A DNA stretch of 64,000 bases from Pseudomonas borbori (lineage in GTDB: Bacteria > Pseudomonadota > Gammaproteobacteria > Pseudomonadales > Pseudomonadaceae). This document shows, piece after piece, positions 1 through 9,283 of this stretch; the stretch's first letter is position 1; each line of letters begins with the position of its first letter. The notes under the pieces are model-generated. The model worked only from the letters and a program-made list of their open reading frames with translations, was not told where the DNA came from and searched no databases. The DNA lies in assembly GCF_900115555.1 (NCBI RefSeq), contig NZ_FOWX01000023.1:1-64000 (forward strand), in the 5' to 3' direction. The position numbers were made by a program, and so were the translations under genes.

Positions 1-2595
1 GCCACAGGTTCCACCAGCTACAGCCTGAAGGCGGGGGGCGACGCGTCCCTGTTCAGCATCGATGCCAGCAGCGGCGCAGTGACCCTCACCGCCGATCCGG
101 ATTACGAAACCAAGCCAGGCTACAGCTTCACCGTGCTAGCCACCGATGCCGCAGGCAACGCCAGCGAGCAGCTTGTTACGCTGGGCCTCAGCAACCTGGA
201 TGACACTGCCCCGCTCATTACCTCGGCTGATACCGCAACGGCGATCAACGAGAACAGCGGCGCCGGGCAGGTGGTGTACACCGTCACCAGCACCGACACC
301 ACCGACGTGGTGACCGGTAGCACCAGCTACAGCCTCAAAGCCGGCGGTGATGCAGCGTTGTTCAGCATCAATGCCGTCACGGGCGAAGTAACCCTGACCG
401 GCAACCCAGACTACGAAACCAAGGCGAGCTACAGCTTCACTGTGGTCGCCACCGATGCGGCGAGCAATGCCAGCGAGCAAGCTGTCACCCTGGCGATCAA
501 CGACCTGGTGGATGAAGTCGCACCCACCGTCAGCAGCATCGCCATCAGCGCTGCCAGTGGCGCGCAGAACAGCACCCTGAATGCGGGCGATGTGGTCAGC
601 GTTACTGTGACCATGGATGAAGCCACGCTGGTCGATACGGCAGGTGGCACGCCGCGTGTGGCATTGAATATCGGCGGCAGCACCGTCTACGCCGATTACG
701 TCTCGGGCAGTGGCAGCACCGAGCTGGTGTTCCAGTACACCATCCTGGCAGGCCAGACCGATGTGAATGGCATCAGCCTCGACGCCAATGCACTGCAGGC
801 CAACGGCGGCACCCTGCGCGATGCGGCGGGTAATGCGGCTGTTCTGGATCATGGCGCAGTGGCCGATAACGCCAGCTACCTGGTGGATACGACTGCTCCC
901 AGCTTCACCTCGGGCGCCACAGCCAGCGCCATCGACGAGAACAGTGGTGCCGGGCAAAGCGTTTACACGGCTGCAGCGAGTGACGTGGGTAGCGTCTCCT
1001 ACAGCCTCAAGGCTGTTGCTGACCATGCGAACTTCGCAATCGATGCCAGCAGCGGTGCAGTGACCCTGACCGGCAACCCTGACTACGAAACGAAAGCTAG
1101 CTACAGCTTTACCGTAGTGGCCACCGATGCGGCGGGCAACGCCAGCGAGCAGGCGGTGACGCTCTCGATCAACGACCTGGATGAGATCGCGCCGACGGTC
1201 AGCAGTGTGGCCATCACCAGTGCCAGCGGTGCCCAGGGCAGCCTGCTCAACGCCGGTGATGTGCTCAGCATCACCGTGACCCTGGATGAGAACACCATCG
1301 TCACCGGCACACCGCGCGTGGCCCTGAATATCGGCGGCAGCACGGTCTACGCCACCTACGCCTCGGGCAGTGGCAGTACCGCGCTGCTGTTTCAGTACAG
1401 CGTGCAAGACGGCGACACCGACACCAACGGCATTGCCATACCGGCCAACGCGCTCGAACTCAATGGTGGCACGCTCAAGGATGCCGCCGGCAACGACGCG
1501 CTATTGAGCCACGATGCCGTGGCTGACAACGCCAGCTATCAGGTCGACACCACGGCACCCAGCGTGACCTCGGGCGCTGTGGCTGCTGCAATCAGCGAAA
1601 ACATTGGGGCTGGACAGACCGTGTATACGGCTGCGGCAACCGATGCCAACACCGTCACCTATAGCCTCAAGGCCGTGGATGACCATGCTGCCTTTAGCAT
1701 CGACGGCGCCAGTGGCGCGGTGACGCTGACCGGTAACCCAGACTACGAAAGCAAAACCAGCTACGCCTTTACCGTGGTCGCTACCGATGCAGCGGGCAAT
1801 GCCAGCGAGCAGGCAGTTTCACTGAGCATCAACGATGTGGATGACACCGGGCCAGCGGTCAGCAGCGTGGCCATCAGCAGTGCCACGGGTGTGCAGAACA
1901 ACACCCTGAATGCTGGTGACGTGGTCAGTGTGACGGTCACCATGAACGAGGCGACGCTGGTCAATACCGCGGGTGGCACGCCGCGCGTGGCGCTGACTAT
2001 CGGCGGCAGCACGGTCTACGCGGATTACGTCTTGGGCACGGGCACTACGTCGTTGGTGTTCCAATACACCATTTTGGCCAGTCAGACCGACGCCAATGGC
2101 ATCTCGATAGCAGCCAATGCGCTTCAGACCAACGGCGGCACGCTGCGCGACGCGACTGGGAACGATGCGGTGCTAACCCACGCCCTGGTGGCCGACAACG
2201 CCAGCTACCTGGTCGACACCAGCGCGCCCACCGTCAGCGGTGTCAGCAGTACCACCGCCGCCGGCACCTATGCCGTGGATGACGTGATCAGCATCCAGGT
2301 CGCCTTCAGCGAAGCGGTGACGGTCACCGGCACACCACAACTGACGCTGGAAACCGGCACCACCGACCGGGTGGTCAACTACGCCAGTGGCTCCGGCACA
2401 AACACCCTAACCTTCAGCTACACGGTGCAGGCGGATGACTCCAGCGCCGACCTCGACTACCTGAACACTAACGCACTCAGTTTGAACGGCGGCACGATCC
2501 GCGACGCCGCTGGCAATAACGCCACCCTGACTCTGGCCAGCCCCGGCACGGCGGGGTCCCTGGGGGCGAACGAGGCCATCGTTATCGATACCTCG
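1..2595 (+). repeat. Tandem adhesin repeat units (two alternating types)
   Basis: Unit boundaries read from the recurring AP(T/S)V..S starts. Cadherin-like type A: 1-207 (partial), 208-519, 895-1188, 1555-1848. Ig-like type B: 520-894, 1189-1554, 1849-2223, 2224-2595. A and B alternate until the end, where two B units are consecutive and the last is the most divergent. Units are similar but not identical at DNA level, so the array is diversified rather than freshly amplified. Confidence 0.85.
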
Positions 2596-3126
2596 GCGCC
2601 AGCGGTCGATACCAGCATTGTGGTGTTCGATTTGGTTGAGGGCGTAAGCTCCAGTCACAGCAGCCGTACCTTCGACGCGAACACCAGCTACACGATCTAT
2701 ATCCGCGTCAACAGCAACTCGGTCACGCTGAGTACCGACGGTGACGGACCCGGCGCCAGCGATACCTGGGGTGCGTGGTCTGGCGCCAACAAACTGAGCA
2801 CTGACGACAGGATCGTTCTGGTGGGCAACGGATCAGCTGTCAAGGGAATAGGCAGTACTGCCGTGAATTCATTCTCCGCCGTGAATGGCCCGGCTGCTGG
2901 CAACGGTGCTGCATTTTGGGGGTCGACATCGGGTCAGGCAGCCAGGCTGCTTGGGAGCGGCGGATTTGGTCGCACCGTCATCCACGGTACCAGGAGCTTG
3001 GTTGACGTAGACCTCTGGGGTGGCTTGTTCCCCAACATCACGAACTATGACGCCCACTATGGTCTGGGACAGGTTTACTTGATCAACATGCCCGCCGGTG
3101 TGCTGACCTCACAAGGTCTGGCTTGA
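1..3126 (+). CDS. Giant repeat adhesin, 3' end (type I secreted, cadherin-like/Ig-like repeats)
   Basis: The frame is open from the first base, so the gene begins upstream and only its C-terminal 1041 residues are present. The visible part is almost entirely tandem extracellular repeats of two alternating kinds. One is a cadherin-like unit of about 98 residues (motifs such as NPDYETK and FTVVATDAAGNAS). The other is an Ig-like unit of about 122 residues (LNAGDVVSVTV, NGGTLRDAAGN). The last ~176 residues are a unique Ser/Gly/Asn-rich domain, presumably holding the type I secretion signal, although no RTX nonapeptides (GGxGxDxxx) are visible. It is followed on the same strand by a sulfotransferase and a TolC/ABC/HlyD set, so it is probably the exported substrate of that system and a LapA/Bap-like surface adhesin. 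Adhesin identity is confident; specific ligand and N-terminus are unknown. Confidence 0.85.
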   Translation, partial: ATGSTSYSLKAGGDASLFSIDASSGAVTLTADPDYETKPGYSFTVLATDAAGNASEQLVTLGLSNLDDTAPLITSADTATAINENSGAGQVVYTVTSTDTTDVVTGSTSYSLKAGGDAALFSINAVTGEVTLTGNPDYETKASYSFTVVATDAASNASEQAVTLAINDLVDEVAPTVSSIAISAASGAQNSTLNAGDVVSVTVTMDEATLVDTAGGTPRVALNIGGSTVYADYVSGSGSTELVFQYTILAGQTDVNGISLDANALQANGGTLRDAAGNAAVLDHGAVADNASYLVDTTAPSFTSGATASAIDENSGAGQSVYTAAASDVGSVSYSLKAVADHANFAIDASSGAVTLTGNPDYETKASYSFTVVATDAAGNASEQAVTLSINDLDEIAPTVSSVAITSASGAQGSLLNAGDVLSITVTLDENTIVTGTPRVALNIGGSTVYATYASGSGSTALLFQYSVQDGDTDTNGIAIPANALELNGGTLKDAAGNDALLSHDAVADNASYQVDTTAPSVTSGAVAAAISENIGAGQTVYTAAATDANTVTYSLKAVDDHAAFSIDGASGAVTLTGNPDYESKTSYAFTVVATDAAGNASEQAVSLSINDVDDTGPAVSSVAISSATGVQNNTLNAGDVVSVTVTMNEATLVNTAGGTPRVALTIGGSTVYADYVLGTGTTSLVFQYTILASQTDANGISIAANALQTNGGTLRDATGNDAVLTHALVADNASYLVDTSAPTVSGVSSTTAAGTYAVDDVISIQVAFSEAVTVTGTPQLTLETGTTDRVVNYASGSGTNTLTFSYTVQADDSSADLDYLNTNALSLNGGTIRDAAGNNATLTLASPGTAGSLGANEAIVIDTSAPAVDTSIVVFDLVEGVSSSHSSRTFDANTSYTIYIRVNSNSVTLSTDGDGPGASDTWGAWSGANKLSTDDRIVLVGNGSAVKGIGSTAVNSFSAVNGPAAGNGAAFWGSTSGQAARLLGSGGFGRTVIHGTRSLVDVDLWGGLFPNITNYDAHYGLGQVYLINMPAGVLTSQGLA

Positions 3127-3178
3127 GTAGGGTGCGCCACACAGAGCGTGAGAGGAGCCAAAGTTTGCTGCAGCGACC

Positions 3179-5830
3179 ATGATGCTATCTATTCTGCGCG
3201 GTCTTGCCGACCGGCAAGATTTCCCTGCTTTACGGGGCGCTGCGGAAGCAGCCTGGGAGGATTCGGCTGACCCGGCATGCCTGGCTCTGCTGGCCTTTGC
3301 CCAAGCCCAACTGGGGGAATTCGAAGAAGCGGGTCATGCGCTGTCTGGGTTGTTGGAGTTGATCGACCGGCTGGATTGCGAAACCCGTGTCGACCTCGGT
3401 GCCGTTTGCTTATCGCTCGGTCGTGTCGATGAGGCCGGCGCACTGCTGGAGGCGGTGCTTGCCGTGCAGCCAGGCCACTCCCTGGCTCTGGCTCGTTTGG
3501 CTTGGTGCCGCATGCAGCAGGGGCGCGTCGACCAGGCTTTGGAGTTGTACCAACGTAGCGCGGCAGTGCAACCGCGACAGGCTGTCTTGTTGAGCATTGC
3601 GCAGCTGCATCTGCAAATGGATCACGCACCAGGCGCACTGGAAGCACTGGAACTCGCAGCGAATCTTTGGACGGAACAGGCCGATGAGTGGCCTGAGCCT
3701 CTACAGCAATATCACCAAGCACGACTGCACAGGCTCCAGCTGGAAGTGTGGCTGGCAGCGGGACAGCAGGCCGAGGTCGAGGCCTGGCTGGCGGCGCGGC
3801 GTTCGGCATTACCCGAACAGGACTGGTGCGCATTGCTGCAAGGCTACGCGCAACTGTTGCAAGGCGGCGGCCAGCACGCGCAAGCCGAGGATGCCCTGCG
3901 CGAGGGCCTGAAGCACTGCCCGCAGCACCTGCCGCTGTACAGCCAACTGGCTGAGATCGCCGCCCTGCAGGGGCGCACGGCGCAAGCAGCAGCCTTGCTG
4001 CGCCGGGCCATTCGCCTTGCCGAGGAGCAGGAGGACGATCTGGTTCCGCTGTGGGTGCGCCTGTCCAGCCTCCTTTTGCAGCACAATCCCATCGCCGCAC
4101 GCCAGGCCGCCGAACGCGCGATGGCGCTGGTGGATTCGCTTGCGCAGGCGGGCCGGGGTAGCTGTGAGCAACTCGGTTCATGGCGCGTTCAGGCCGAACT
4201 GGCCTTGGCAGGCGTGGAGTCGCACGAGCTTCACTACGTTGAGGCCGAACAGCGTTACCAGTCTCTGCTGGAGAAACACCCCGGGTTGCTGGCCGCGCTG
4301 ATCGGCCTGGGGCAGCTGCGGATGCAACTGGGACGCATCGATGAGGCGGTGACGCTGTTCGCCCGGGCCAGCGAGATCGACCCCGCGCGAGGCCACGCGG
4401 CGCTGATCAACGCCCGCCACTTCCCCGATGACGTGGCGACGCTGGAACAGCTGGAGCGTCTGGCCCGTATGCCGGGGCCCGAAGGGCGTGTCCGAAGTGG
4501 CCTGCTGTTTTCGTTGGCCGCAGCCTGGGAAAAGCGCAAGGACTACGCCAAGGCCTTTGTGCTCGCCGATGAAGCCAATACCGCCAGCCGCAAGTTGCTG
4601 AACTATGACCCCGTAGCTCACCGCCAGCGCTGCGCACGTATCCGCCATGCCTTCAATCGTGAGCTGTATGAACACCGCGGTGGCTTGGGCAACCACTCGA
4701 CCCTGCCCGTGTTCGTGCTGGGTATGCCGCGTTCCGGCACCACGCTGATCGAACAGATACTCGCCGGCCATAGCCAGATCCACGGTGCTGGCGAGCTGGG
4801 CGTGATACCGGGTGTGATCGCCGGATTGGAGCGCTGGGAGCGCCGGGTTGGCTCAGGCCGGCATTACCCCGACTGTGTGGACGACCTCAGCGCCAAGGTG
4901 GTTGCGGGTATCACCGGCAACATCCTCAAGGAGCTGCAGGAGTACGCCCCCGAGGCGCTGCATGTGGTGGACAAGCTGCCGCATAACTTCGAGAACATCG
5001 GCCTGATCAAGCTGCTGTTTCCCAACGCGCGGATCATCTCGGTGCGCCGCGATCCGCGTGATATCGCCATCTCCAACTACTTCACCGACTACGCGGCCAA
5101 GCACGGCGGCATGGGCTTCGCCTACGACCTGACCTGGATCGGCGAGCAACTGGCCGACCACAACCTGCTGCTGCAGCACTGGGATCAGGTGTTCCCTGGT
5201 GAAATTCTGCAGGTACGTTACGAAGACGTGCTGGCCGACCCGGAGCGCGAGGCGCGGCGCATGCTGGCATATGTCGGCGTGGCCTGGGAGCCGCAGGTAC
5301 TTAATTTCAGCGAGCTGCAGCGGCCGGTGAAAACCGCCAGCGTCTGGCAAGTTCGCCAGCCTCTTTACACCACCTCCATGGCCAAGTGGGCGCGCTATGA
5401 GGCGTATCTCGCGCCCCTGATTCGTGGCACCAATGCCCGCATCGAATGGCAACCCATCACCGATATGGTGACGCTACCTGTGCCCGGCCTGCTGGAAACC
5501 GGCGTGGCGTTTTACCGCGAAGAAAGGCTGGATGATGCCGAGTATCACTTCAAGCAGCTGTTGCATCACTTGCCCGAGCATGCCGCCGCCACCTTTATGG
5601 TGGGGCTGATCTATGTGCGTAAAGGTCATCTGGACGAGGGCATCGCCTTGATGCTCAAGGCGCATGAGCAATGCCCGTGGAATGGCCAATGGCGTGATGA
5701 TCTGGCGCAGGCGTATGAGATGGCCGGTGAGCCGGAGAAAGCTGCTTTGTTGAAACGCAAAAAACCGCACTCGGCGCACGCTAGCGTGACCGACAACGAA
5801 CACGAAATCGATGGAGAGTTTGCATGGTAA
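3179..5830 (+). CDS. TPR-repeat protein with PAPS-dependent sulfotransferase domain
   Basis: 883 residues. The first ~450 residues are degenerate TPR helices (for example LGRIDEAVTLFARASEIDP). A sulfotransferase domain spans roughly 505-740 and short TPRs follow at about 770-860. The 5'-phosphosulfate-binding loop FVLGMPRSGTTLIEQ is at about residue 512. The 3'-phosphate-binding stretch SVRRDPRDIAISNYF is at about 621. Both motifs look intact, so an active enzyme transferring sulfate from PAPS is expected. TPR-sulfotransferases of this build are thought to modify proteins or glycans. The gene lies 52 bp after the adhesin, overlaps the next (TolC-like) gene by 7 bp, and shares the cluster with an APS kinase. 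The adhesin or its glycan is therefore the likely acceptor (inference). No signal peptide is seen, so it should act in the cytoplasm before export. Confidence 0.85.
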   Translation: MMLSILRGLADRQDFPALRGAAEAAWEDSADPACLALLAFAQAQLGEFEEAGHALSGLLELIDRLDCETRVDLGAVCLSLGRVDEAGALLEAVLAVQPGHSLALARLAWCRMQQGRVDQALELYQRSAAVQPRQAVLLSIAQLHLQMDHAPGALEALELAANLWTEQADEWPEPLQQYHQARLHRLQLEVWLAAGQQAEVEAWLAARRSALPEQDWCALLQGYAQLLQGGGQHAQAEDALREGLKHCPQHLPLYSQLAEIAALQGRTAQAAALLRRAIRLAEEQEDDLVPLWVRLSSLLLQHNPIAARQAAERAMALVDSLAQAGRGSCEQLGSWRVQAELALAGVESHELHYVEAEQRYQSLLEKHPGLLAALIGLGQLRMQLGRIDEAVTLFARASEIDPARGHAALINARHFPDDVATLEQLERLARMPGPEGRVRSGLLFSLAAAWEKRKDYAKAFVLADEANTASRKLLNYDPVAHRQRCARIRHAFNRELYEHRGGLGNHSTLPVFVLGMPRSGTTLIEQILAGHSQIHGAGELGVIPGVIAGLERWERRVGSGRHYPDCVDDLSAKVVAGITGNILKELQEYAPEALHVVDKLPHNFENIGLIKLLFPNARIISVRRDPRDIAISNYFTDYAAKHGGMGFAYDLTWIGEQLADHNLLLQHWDQVFPGEILQVRYEDVLADPEREARRMLAYVGVAWEPQVLNFSELQRPVKTASVWQVRQPLYTTSMAKWARYEAYLAPLIRGTNARIEWQPITDMVTLPVPGLLETGVAFYREERLDDAEYHFKQLLHHLPEHAAATFMVGLIYVRKGHLDEGIALMLKAHEQCPWNGQWRDDLAQAYEMAGEPEKAALLKRKKPHSAHASVTDNEHEIDGEFAW

Positions 5831-7113
5831 CGTCCTTGCCACGCCTGGGACGGCGTAGCCTGGTGGCCGTATGCCTGGCCGCTTTGGCGCTGCCCGCGAG
5901 CGCACAGCAGGCGGATGGTTTGCAGGCGGCATTGCAAGCCGCACTGAGCCTGCACCCGGCCGTCAGCGGCAAACAGGCGCAGATCCAGGCACGGGAATAT
6001 TCTGCCGATGCCGCGCGCAGCCAGCGCTATCCCAGCCTGACCGCCCAGGCTCAGCAGTATTCGGCGTCCAATCGGGATGTAGCCACCGGTGAGGATCTTT
6101 CCACACCGGTAACCCTGCGTGCTCGTCAGCCGCTGTGGGCATTCGGGCGCATCGACAACAGCATCGCTTTCGCCGATGCCGACACCGATGTCGAGCGCGT
6201 CGATCTGCTGCGGGTACAGCGTCAATTACTGGAGCAGACGGCTGTTGCCTACGCCAGCGTGTTGGGCAGCCGCCAGCGCTTGCAGGTGGTCGAGGCCAGC
6301 CTGGCCGCTCACCAGTCACTGTTTGAGCAAATCAGCCGCCGCGAGCAAGGCCAACTGGCGTCGACCGCAGATGTGCGCCTGGCGACCACTCGCCTGGCGC
6401 AAGCCAAGGCGCGGGTCGAGCGTTACGCCGGGGAGTTGGAAATTGCCGAGAGTGATCTGCTGGCCCTGACCCAGGTCCCCTTGCCGGCCAAGCTGCCGGT
6501 GGCTTCGGGCTGGTTGCAGGTCAGTGAGGGCGACGCTTTGCGCCAGGCCGCCCTGCAGGGTAGTGCCGAGGTGCGCTACAAAAAGCAGGAAATCGAACGG
6601 GCCAAAGCGGGCGTGGATCAAGCGAAAACGGCTTCCATGCCGACGATTTACCTTCAAGCCGAACAGGACTACGACCAGCCTACCTACCGTGATGACACCC
6701 GCGTCAGCCTGGTGTTGGAGGGCACACTGGAAGGCATGGGCTTCGCTACCCGTGGTCGTACGGGGGCCGCGGTGGCGCAGCAGAGTGCGGCGGAAGACGA
6801 TCTGAGCTACGCCGTCAACGAGCTTGAGCGCAGCGTGCGTCGCCTGCAACGCAGCCGTGAGTTGCAGGATGAGTTGATTCGAGTGCAGGGCGAGTCACTG
6901 ACCGAGCTGGAGGCTGTACTGGGGTCATATCAGCGTCAATACGCGGCCGGCAGCAAAAGCTGGCTGGATGTGCTGAATATCCAGCGCGAATTCAGCGAGC
7001 AGCATTTGCAGTTGGTGCAGGCACAGAGCGATTGGGTGATCTACTCGCTGCAGTTGGCAGCGCTGACCGGTGGCCTTGATGCCTCGGTTGCCTTAAATAC
7101 CGAGGAGTTGTAA
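5824..7113 (+). CDS. TolC-family outer membrane efflux/secretion protein
   Basis: 429 residues with an N-terminal signal peptide (basic start, hydrophobic stretch, cleavage likely after PASAQ near residue 28). Two halves of long Ala/Gln/Glu-rich helices follow, as expected of the OEP family, with a typical C-terminal repeat (SYQRQYAAGSKSWLDVLN, conserved in type I secretion TolC/LapE-like channels). It would form the trimeric outer membrane channel for the ABC/HlyD pair encoded next. The ATG overlaps the end of the sulfotransferase gene and has GGAGAG about 8 bases upstream, pointing to translational coupling. The gap to the ABC gene is 4 bp. Confidence 0.9.
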   Translation: MVTSLPRLGRRSLVAVCLAALALPASAQQADGLQAALQAALSLHPAVSGKQAQIQAREYSADAARSQRYPSLTAQAQQYSASNRDVATGEDLSTPVTLRARQPLWAFGRIDNSIAFADADTDVERVDLLRVQRQLLEQTAVAYASVLGSRQRLQVVEASLAAHQSLFEQISRREQGQLASTADVRLATTRLAQAKARVERYAGELEIAESDLLALTQVPLPAKLPVASGWLQVSEGDALRQAALQGSAEVRYKKQEIERAKAGVDQAKTASMPTIYLQAEQDYDQPTYRDDTRVSLVLEGTLEGMGFATRGRTGAAVAQQSAAEDDLSYAVNELERSVRRLQRSRELQDELIRVQGESLTELEAVLGSYQRQYAAGSKSWLDVLNIQREFSEQHLQLVQAQSDWVIYSLQLAALTGGLDASVALNTEEL

Positions 7114-7117
7114 CCGC

Positions 7118-9283
7118 ATGGATGGGCAAACCTATGCTCAGCAGCAGAGCATTGCGCCTGCGCTGGTGAAACACTTGTTGGCGTCGTTACAGATCCCCTG
7201 CGACAACGCTGCGTTGCAGCAGGCCTGCACGCAGGTCGGTCATGCGTCTGCAGCTTTGCGGCCTGCCGAGTGGCTCAGGCAGGTGCTGATCCAGGCCGGG
7301 CTGAAAAACCTCGCACCCGTGCAGCTGGCCTGGCGCCGCCTCGACCAGCGCCGGCTGCCGGTGTTGGTCCGCGCGGGTGATGAGTGGTTTTTGGCCGTGC
7401 GCGAAACAGCGGAGCAGCTGACGTTGATCGACGCTGCAGGCGCGCGTCGCGAGATGAGCGATAGCGAGTTGCAGGATGCCCTGGTGGTCTGGCTGCGGGC
7501 CCCTAGCAACAGGAGCGCAGACACTGGGCCAGCGTTTGCGGGCAATCTGGCGACCCGCCTGGTCTGGCGTGAGCTGTTTCGTGAGCGTGGCTGGCTGTGG
7601 AAAATCATGGTTGCCACGGTGCTGGTCAATTTGCTGGCTGTCGGTACCTCTATTTTCGCCATGCAGGTCTACGACCGTGTGGTACCCACACTGGCCTACG
7701 CGACCCTGACCACGCTGGTGACCGGCATGGCGATGATCATCCTGCTGGACTGGTTGCTGAAAACCACCCGTGCGCGGATTCTGGACAGCCTTTCCTGTGC
7801 GGTGGACAAGCGCGTGTCGCAGCAGGTCTTCGAGCACTTGCTGCATCTGCGTCTGGATCAGCAGCCGCGCAGCCTTGGGACGCTGGCGGCGCAGGTGGGC
7901 GGGTTGGATGCGGTGCGGCAATTCTTCAGTTCGAGCGTGGTGTTCGCGCTGGTGGATCTGCCCTTCGCGCTCATGTTTCTGGCGTTTATCGCCATCATCG
8001 GTGGCGCGGTCGGCTGGGTGTATGCCCTGTTGCTGCCGGTGGCATTGATGCTGGGCTATGTGACTCAATGGCGTTTGCGCGCATTGCTGAGGCAGCAAAT
8101 GCTGCGCAGTAACGAGCGGCAGGGGTTACTGGTCGACAGTATTCGCGGGGCCGAGTCCATCCGCGCCAATAACGCCGGCTGGCGTTTTGCCCAGGAATGG
8201 CAAGCCGTTACCGCGAGCATCGATGGCTACAGCATCCAGCAGCGTGCCATCAGCAGTTTTTCCAGCGTGAGTACCAGTAGCCTGTCGACCCTGGCCTATG
8301 TCGCCGCCGTGGTGGTTGGGGTATGGCAGATCGAGGCCGGTCTGCTGACGATGGGCGGGCTGATCGCGTGCAGCATCCTGGGCGGTCGGGTGATTGCGCC
8401 AATCGCCCAGAGTGTTCAGTACCTCGCGCAGTGGCAGCATGTCCGACAGGCACTGCAGATGGTGGATCAGGTGCTGTGCCTGGAGCGTGATCGGCGTCCG
8501 GACCAGCAATTGCTGCTGCCGGATGAGTTGCCCAAAGAGGTCGCGCTGGACCGCGTGCGCTTTGCCTATCCCGAGTCGCCAATCTGCCAGGTCGATATCG
8601 AGGGACTGCAGTTCAAGGCCGGCGAGCGCGTGCTGCTGGTAGGGCCGGTGGGCTGCGGCAAGTCGACTCTTTTGAAAATTCTTGCGGGGCTGTATCGCCC
8701 CGGTGAGGGTCGTGTGCGCCTGGGTGATGCCGATCTGTGGGAAATCGATCCGCAGTTGGTGGCCAGTCAGGTGGGCTATCTGCCGCAGACAGTGCAGCTG
8801 TTCAAGGGCAGCCTGCGTAGCAATCTGGCGTTGACCGGCGCGACCAGTGACTCGCGTCTGTTGCAGATCACCCGTGAGCTGGGCATCGATGCCATTGCCG
8901 CATCCAGCCCCCAGGGCATGGATCTGTCGATCAGCGAGGGCGGAGAGGGCTTGTCTGGCGGGCAAAGGCAGTTGGTTGCGCTGGCACGGGTGCTGATCAA
9001 TCAGCCACGCGTATGGCTGCTGGACGAGCCGACCGCTGCGCTTGACGGTGAATCCGAGCAGCGCGTGTGGGCCGCCTTGCAAGAGGCGGTGCGCCCTGAG
9101 GATATTTTGATCGTTGCGACCCACCGGCCGATGGCGGCCGTGCGTCTGGCAACTCGGGTCATTGTCATGCAGCAAGGGCAAGTGGCAAAGGACGGTGCAC
9201 CGGACCGGGTGCTGGCACAGCTGCTGGCCCGTCCGGTTGCTTCATCACGTATGGGTAAAGGAGGGACGCTCGATGTGGTCTGA
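7118..9283 (+). CDS. Type I secretion ABC transporter (LapB/HlyB-like, degenerate C39 domain)
   Basis: 721 residues. The N-terminal ~130 residues resemble a C39-like domain (PVLVRAGDEWFLAV region), but no catalytic Cys is apparent in the usual position. It therefore probably binds the substrate rather than cleaving a leader, as in HlyB/LapB. An ABC transmembrane domain spans about 150-430. The nucleotide-binding domain carries Walker A GPVGCGKST (about 509-517), signature LSGGQRQ, Walker B VWLLDEP and a His switch (ATHRP). It is the inner membrane motor of the type I system. Its stop overlaps the start of the HlyD gene by 11 bp. Specificity for the upstream adhesin is inferred from position. 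Confidence 0.92.
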   Translation: MDGQTYAQQQSIAPALVKHLLASLQIPCDNAALQQACTQVGHASAALRPAEWLRQVLIQAGLKNLAPVQLAWRRLDQRRLPVLVRAGDEWFLAVRETAEQLTLIDAAGARREMSDSELQDALVVWLRAPSNRSADTGPAFAGNLATRLVWRELFRERGWLWKIMVATVLVNLLAVGTSIFAMQVYDRVVPTLAYATLTTLVTGMAMIILLDWLLKTTRARILDSLSCAVDKRVSQQVFEHLLHLRLDQQPRSLGTLAAQVGGLDAVRQFFSSSVVFALVDLPFALMFLAFIAIIGGAVGWVYALLLPVALMLGYVTQWRLRALLRQQMLRSNERQGLLVDSIRGAESIRANNAGWRFAQEWQAVTASIDGYSIQQRAISSFSSVSTSSLSTLAYVAAVVVGVWQIEAGLLTMGGLIACSILGGRVIAPIAQSVQYLAQWQHVRQALQMVDQVLCLERDRRPDQQLLLPDELPKEVALDRVRFAYPESPICQVDIEGLQFKAGERVLLVGPVGCGKSTLLKILAGLYRPGEGRVRLGDADLWEIDPQLVASQVGYLPQTVQLFKGSLRSNLALTGATSDSRLLQITRELGIDAIAASSPQGMDLSISEGGEGLSGGQRQLVALARVLINQPRVWLLDEPTAALDGESEQRVWAALQEAVRPEDILIVATHRPMAAVRLATRVIVMQQGQVAKDGAPDRVLAQLLARPVASSRMGKGGTLDVV

